Positions 59,376 through 64,000 of a DNA stretch of 64,000 nucleotides are shown here, one piece after another. The DNA comes from Portulaca oleracea (lineage: Eukaryota; Streptophyta; Magnoliopsida; Caryophyllales; Portulacaceae). The position numbers and the translations under genes are program-made. The DNA is taken from NCBI GenBank assembly GCA_029582165.1, contig CM055871.1:379501-443500 (forward strand), read 5' to 3'. The first letter of the stretch is position 1. Each line of letters opens with the position of its first letter. Under the pieces are notes generated by a model that was given only the letters and a program-made list of their open reading frames with translations, searched no databases and was not told the DNA's origin.

Positions 59376-60059
59376 TCTTTGGTTTTCAGTTTGCTGTACT
59401 GTTTTGTTGATTGTGGTTTTTGTCTTGCCTTGGAAGTTTGCCAGATGATGATCAAAATTGAGAGAGATCGTTGTTGTTGTAGGAGGTTTAATTTGAAAGA
59501 ATCGTTACAGGGGGTTCTCGATTCTTCTGGATCTGCCCTCTTTCCCTCGCTTGCCGTAGATTTAACTTGTAACTTCTGTACGGGGTCGAGAAATGCACCC
59601 ATAGCTTTTTTTTTAAAAAAAAAAAAAATTGAGTGGTATTAATAACTATTTTTAAAGATTTGTGGTATTTTTAATGAAATGGCAAGTTGAGTAATATTTT
59701 AGTCCAAACACTCTAAAATTTTCACTCTGAAAAAAAAAGGATTTAGGAACTTTTTTAGTGCCTTCTAAGAAAACAAAGTTCTCTACAATAGAGTGAATGA
59801 GAATTTTCTAGTGCTTAATAAAATTTTGGAAAAAAGTTGTGGAAAACTCTCTCAATAAATTAGCCAGAGGCACAAAGCGTCAAAGATTGGATGCGATTCG
59901 GGCTTCTTCCATGATGATTGAGAAATGATATTAAAGATTTTTAAGAACAAATGATTGGAATGAAGGAAGACAGAAAAGAAAGATTAACATTGATTTGTGT
60001 TTTAATTTTGATTTATTTGTGCTTGGACCATTTGATTTATTTTACTATAGTTGTCAAGT
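59376..60059. other. Intergenic: leader of the zinc-ribbon gene and AT-rich spacer
   Basis: The first ~200 bases are probably promoter and leader of the minus-strand zinc-ribbon gene. The rest is AT-rich with no recognised element, up to the LINE leader. Confidence 0.45.
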
Positions 60060-60352
60060 TGTTATATTATGCAGATTTTACAACTTATGTTGTAAACTCT
60101 TTAAAATCAAAATTTCCATAGTTTCCCTCCGATAGTGTAGGGTTTTTTCTCCCCATGTGGCGAAACCATAGCAGCGCCGACAGTCCATCATCGCGGCTCT
60201 AAGGTTCTCATAGAAGTATGGAGTGGTGCCCCTCCGTTTCAGTGAAGGGTTTGGGTGATCTGGAAAGAGTGTCTGGCAACCGATACAATTCCCGGAGATA
60301 GTTATCAACACGCTTCTGCTAACGTAGCGCGAAAGATAGGGTTAGGGTTCTG
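60060..60352 (+). other. Leader of plus-strand LINE
   Basis: GC-richer sequence directly before LINE ORF1, ending with an ATG at 60353. The 5' end of the LINE is not defined. Confidence 0.45.
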
Positions 60353-62016
60353 ATGGCATCCCAACTGGATGAAAGATTGGTGAACTTACACTTGACCGAG
60401 GAAGAAGACAAGGTTGTAGAGTTCAATGATCCTGATGAAGTCGATATTGAGAATCAAGTAGCCCTTTGTCTTATAGGCAAACTGCACACAAGGATCAACT
60501 TCAATGCCAAAGCATTAATGACCACGATGAAAAATGTATGGAAGCCATCCCAAAGGCTGATAGAGAAAAAGCTTGGGAAGAATCTATTCTCCTTCCAATT
60601 CTTCCTAGCGGATGACAGGGACCATGCATTTGTTGGGAATGTCCCAACAATGTTCGATATACATGGAGATTAAACCAAAGTAATATAGTAGTTATATGTC
60701 TTGCTAGAGACCTCTATAATTAGTAATTGAATATGTTTAATTACAACTATATTATTTGGTCCTACTGGGTCACACAAGTCAGTGCCCTGGAACAATGTAT
60801 GTAACCTAAGTAATATTGTATTATGTTTAGAAATGTTGGGAACTGATTTCTGTGAGAAATCAGCCCAACACGGACCGAACTGGGTTCAACACGGATCATG
60901 TTGACCCAACATGGTCCATGGTGTCCATGGACCGAGTTAATGGACCTTCTGGAGTCCAAGGATCGTGTTCATTCAACACGGACCGTGTTCAGCCTGAGAA
61001 GTGCGCCGTTGCGTTAAGTCGGCCCTTTACTGTTTTGTGTCTTTTCCCTAGGTTATCTAAACACTATATAAAGGGGTCTCTGTGAGAGATTATTCAACAC
61101 AAACTGCCTGAGACTCTTAGAGAGATACCAGGGTGATTTCCTGAGTTCCTCTCTCTTTTAGTTTGCAGTTCTTGTTTCCGGAAACATTCTCTGTTTCCTG
61201 AAACATTCTCATATACCAAATACATACATCTTAGATTGAGATTCGTCTTGATCGGGTCGATCTAACAATCGGGTTCCCGGAGTGCTGCGTGGACTTTTCA
61301 GTAGAGGGTTTCAGCATTGGAATCTAGAAGGTCAACCTCTTCTTCAGCCGGAATTAGCGATTAGGTATAATTACTAAAGCCTCTGCAATTGTTGTGATTA
61401 ATTGCTTTATAACCGTTATGAATATTCCGCCAATTAATCTGTATCTGTTTAGGAAATATATAACCTAAAACCTAACAGCATTAAACGAAGGGCCTTGGAC
61501 CTTCGATAGGGCTATGTTGCTACTAAAGCAACTAGACGGAAACCAACAACCATCTGAGGTAAGTTTTGATTATCCTCACTTTTGGATCAAAGTTTGGGAT
61601 TTGCTCATGAAAAAGACAATGTATGCATTCGCGGAATTTGTTGGTAATTTGATTGGGAAATATGTGGATGCGGATGAGGAAGACATCCCTACCAATTCTA
61701 AATATCTAAATATCAAAGTTGATTTGCCCATTACGAAGCCGATTAGGAGTGGAATAAAATTGCGGATTAACAGCATGGTTAAGTGAATAACTCTGAAGTA
61801 CATGAAAATCCTGGACTATTGCTTTGCTTGTCGTTTGATAGGGCATGTATATAATGCATGCGGATCATATGATGCCACAACGCGTGAACATGAGTTTCCG
61901 TATGGACATGGTCTAAAGGGGTCTCCCATCAAGCGAAAAAGGCAAGTTCTGGACGAGGAGTGGAAAGAGGAGAGGAAGAAACTTTTGGACTTAAGAGGGG
62001 AGGGCAACAAACGCTA
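60353..62016 (+). pseudogene. LINE ORF1 (DUF4283, zinc knuckle), split by a solo LTR
   Basis: 60353-60630 encodes MASQLDERLVNLHLTEEED and then the first part of a DUF4283 domain (LIGKLHTRINFNAKALMTTM). The frame resumes after 61482 with ALNEGPWTFDRAMLLLKQLDG and PHFWIKVWDL, up to a stop near 61785. The knuckle CFACRLIGHVYNAC follows at 61820-61862, with a basic tail to 62016. The interruption is exactly a copia solo LTR plus one copy of its target duplication. The protein would bind LINE RNA. Confidence 0.88.
60631..61477 (+). mobile_element. Copia solo LTR, 847 bases, TSD GCATT
   Basis: It begins TGTTGGGAATGTCCCAACA and ends AAAACCTAACA, flanked by GCATT at 60626-60630 and 61478-61482. TATATAAA at 61065-61072 is its promoter. 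Upstream of that lies a cluster of CAACACGGACCGTGTT-type palindromes (60862-60997). A related start occurs at 23600-23838 on the minus strand. No internal region remains. Confidence 0.95.
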
Positions 62017-62245
62017 GAATCAAATAAACATTGGTTACCCAATGGGAGGAGGAAGAAGCAGGGGACAGGAGGGTGGAGATGGGGACACTGAGATGTATGA
62101 CACACAATGTTATAACAAGAGAAGGGTGGATGACTTTAGGGGGGCACAAATAGAAGAGAGGAAGGTTAGACTGATTGAGGGCCAAAACAACAACAACGTA
62201 CGTACCGAAGGCGGAGACTGGTAGGAACCAGTCCCGCCTAGCCCC

Positions 62246-63735
62246 ATGAGAATCCTATGCTGGAATTGTAGGGGGAGTGGCGGCCCCCTAACAGTTCAGG
62301 CGCTTCACTTCTAGAGCACCAAACATCGCCCTGACATTGTCTTCCTGTCCGAGACAATGACAGTATCTGAAAGGATGGAAAGATTAGGAGTGAAGTTTGG
62401 GTTTAAGAACTCAGTTGCAGTCAATAGTAGAGGCAGGTCGGGAGGCCTAGCCTTGTACTGGGAAGGACGGGGTGGACTTTCAGCTGGACATGTGTGCAGA
62501 ACGATTTATCCAAGGCAGGCTAATGGATGAAGATAGGGTGTTGATGGTGTTCATTGGCATATATAGATGGTCGGATACGCAAAATAAATGGAGAACTTGA
62601 GAACTGATCAAGGAGAGGGTAGCAGATACGTCAGAGCCAATAATAATTGGGGGTGACTTTAATGAGATCATATCTTCGGATAAAAAATGGGGTGGCTCGA
62701 TGAGAGAGCAAAGATGCATGGATGGGTTCGAGGATGCCTTGGGAGAAGTAAACATGTGAGACCTACAGTATACTTGGCTGTGGTACACTTGGCAGAGAGG
62801 AAAGGACATGAAGAGATGTACAAGGGAGAAATTAGATCGGTTTGTTGCAAATGAGACATGGAGCAGTACGTTCCCTGATGCGCATGTGGTCAATTTGCCT
62901 ATCTATAAGTCAGATCATGGCCCAATCCTGATGGACACGGAAAGGAGAAACCCACCTAGTAGGCGCCCCCAAGCACAGTTTAGGCTAGAAAAACTTTGGG
63001 TTGATGACCCAGAATGCGAAGAGGTAGTAAGAAGGGCCTGAGGGGAGTGCAGAAAGGGCCCAATGAGGAAGCTGGAAAGGTGTGCACAACAATTGCTTTC
63101 TTGGGCCAGACCCAAATTTCACAACCTGGATGACAAGGCCAAGCGATTAGGCGATGAACTCCACACAACCCAACAGTTCGCCCCAACCAGCAGAATCTCG
63201 ATGCTATTAGGGATTTGGAGAAGCAGTTATTTGAGGTCCTCCGTCAACAGGAAGACTATGGGTCCCTCAGGTCGAGATCGAAGGAACTCATTGACAGAGA
63301 CAAAAACATGTAATATTTCCATCACAAGGCGTCTTAGAGGCGTAGAAGGAACCTCATAACCCAGCTGAAGAATGATCAAGGAGACCTCGTGTATGGCCAA
63401 AATGAGATTGAAGAAGTAATTCTGACATACTATGACAAGCTCTTTACGTCATCCGCCCCAAGTAACACAGCCGAAGCAGTGGCAGGCCTGGAGAACAGGG
63501 TTACAGACGAGGTCAATGACGCCCTAATGGCGCGAGTCACGGAAGAAGAAGTGAGGAGGGCGTTGTTTCAGATGAGCCCTATAAATCACAAGGTGTGGAC
63601 GACTTCCACGCAATGTTTTTTTCAGAAATTTTAGAATATTGTGGCCAGGGATGTAGTCAGCTTAGTGAGAAGACTTGTGGATGGAAGCGAGGATCTGGAG
63701 AAAATCAATAGGAGACTTATTGTTCTAATTCTGAA
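62246..63735 (+). pseudogene. LINE ORF2: AP endonuclease and N-terminal RT part
   Basis: ATG 62246 starts MRILCWNCRGSGG, the opening of plant L1 endonucleases; an in-frame stop follows after about 20 codons. Later, in other frames, come VFLSETM, SGGLALYW, IIGGDFNEI (about 62640), LDRFVANETW and SDHGPIL (62820-62930), all endonuclease landmarks. The pre-RT region is at 63063-63640 (RRRRN, EEEVRRALFQMSP). RT motifs proper are missing because homology ends near 63730. Several frameshifts and stops make it inactive. Confidence 0.85.
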
Positions 63736-64000
63736 AGTGAAAGCCCGAGAGAGCAAATTGCTATCCAATCTAGTTCTTCCACTACCCCTCCGGGAATGCT
63801 TCCCGAACAGCCTGTGTCTAACCCTAAAGAGCAATGTAATGCCATAGTTTTGAGGAGTAGTACACAAATTGAGGGACCAAGCATGACAAATGCTAAGCAT
63901 GGGAGGGGTCTTGAGTGACAAGAATGTTGAGAAAGAGGGTGAGAAAGTGAAAGACCAAGAGAGTGAAACCACCAAAGAGGGTACTGAAATTCCTTCCCCA
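63736..64000 (+). pseudogene. Athila-like gag/pol junction fragment
   Basis: The frame from about 63725 reads PPGMLPEQPVSNPKEQCNAI and VLRSSTQIEGP, the sort of sequence found just after gag in Athila-type gypsy elements (KEQCNAITLRSGK-like). A TGA near 63916 closes the frame. No LTR lies at the junction with the LINE. The element continues beyond the window. Confidence 0.7.

Overview
This is nuclear DNA from a flowering plant. The evidence is an intron-containing chlorophyllide a oxygenase gene (53278-57141, nine exons, all GT-AG introns), a second small plant-type gene, and a dense nest of plant transposons: Ty3/gypsy chromovirus, Tat-like and Athila-like elements, Ty1/copia solo LTRs, L1-type LINEs, and Stowaway-, Harbinger-, Mutator- and hAT-like MITEs. 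I see no bacterial, organellar, rRNA or tRNA genes. The species cannot be named from this window. || Layout. 1-12094 is one Tekay/Del-type chromovirus with ~4 kb LTRs; its 5' LTR runs off the left edge and its coding region is broken. 12095-16770 is a set of direct and inverted copies of one AT-rich repeat family, carrying three later MITE insertions with footprints; a third copy lies at 25690-26620. 17312-19500 is a minus-strand LINE with its centre deleted. 19825-25121 holds a purine/pyrimidine MITE, a composite LTR fragment and a TSD-flanked solo LTR. 26946-35726 contains a plus-strand LTR with PBS, Tat-type untranslated DNA with minisatellites, and a minus-strand Tat/Ogre-like element that keeps LTR, PBS and gag but shows no pol. 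35727-39950 and 46965-51327 are two gag-protease elements lacking RT and integrase, in opposite orientations. Between them, 40010-46003 is a tail-to-tail inverted pair of Tat-like LTRs with a foreign LTR nested inside. 53278-59375 is the gene island. 60060-63730 is a plus-strand LINE split by a copia solo LTR (60631-61477, TSD GCATT), and the window ends in an Athila-like gag/pol fragment. || How the parts relate. The only clearly functional host genes are the chlorophyll b synthesis enzyme and the small zinc-ribbon gene; everything else is mobile DNA at different stages of decay. The most striking pattern is shared by LTRs of different families. Arrays of short, imperfectly repeated palindromes, a different word in each family, sit mostly within a few hundred bases upstream of the LTR TATA box. 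In five LTRs of two families the array is preceded by the same short phrase, AGTCCGGATGAAGAARTTATG, in transcription orientation. I present this as the main candidate for an undescribed regulatory system.
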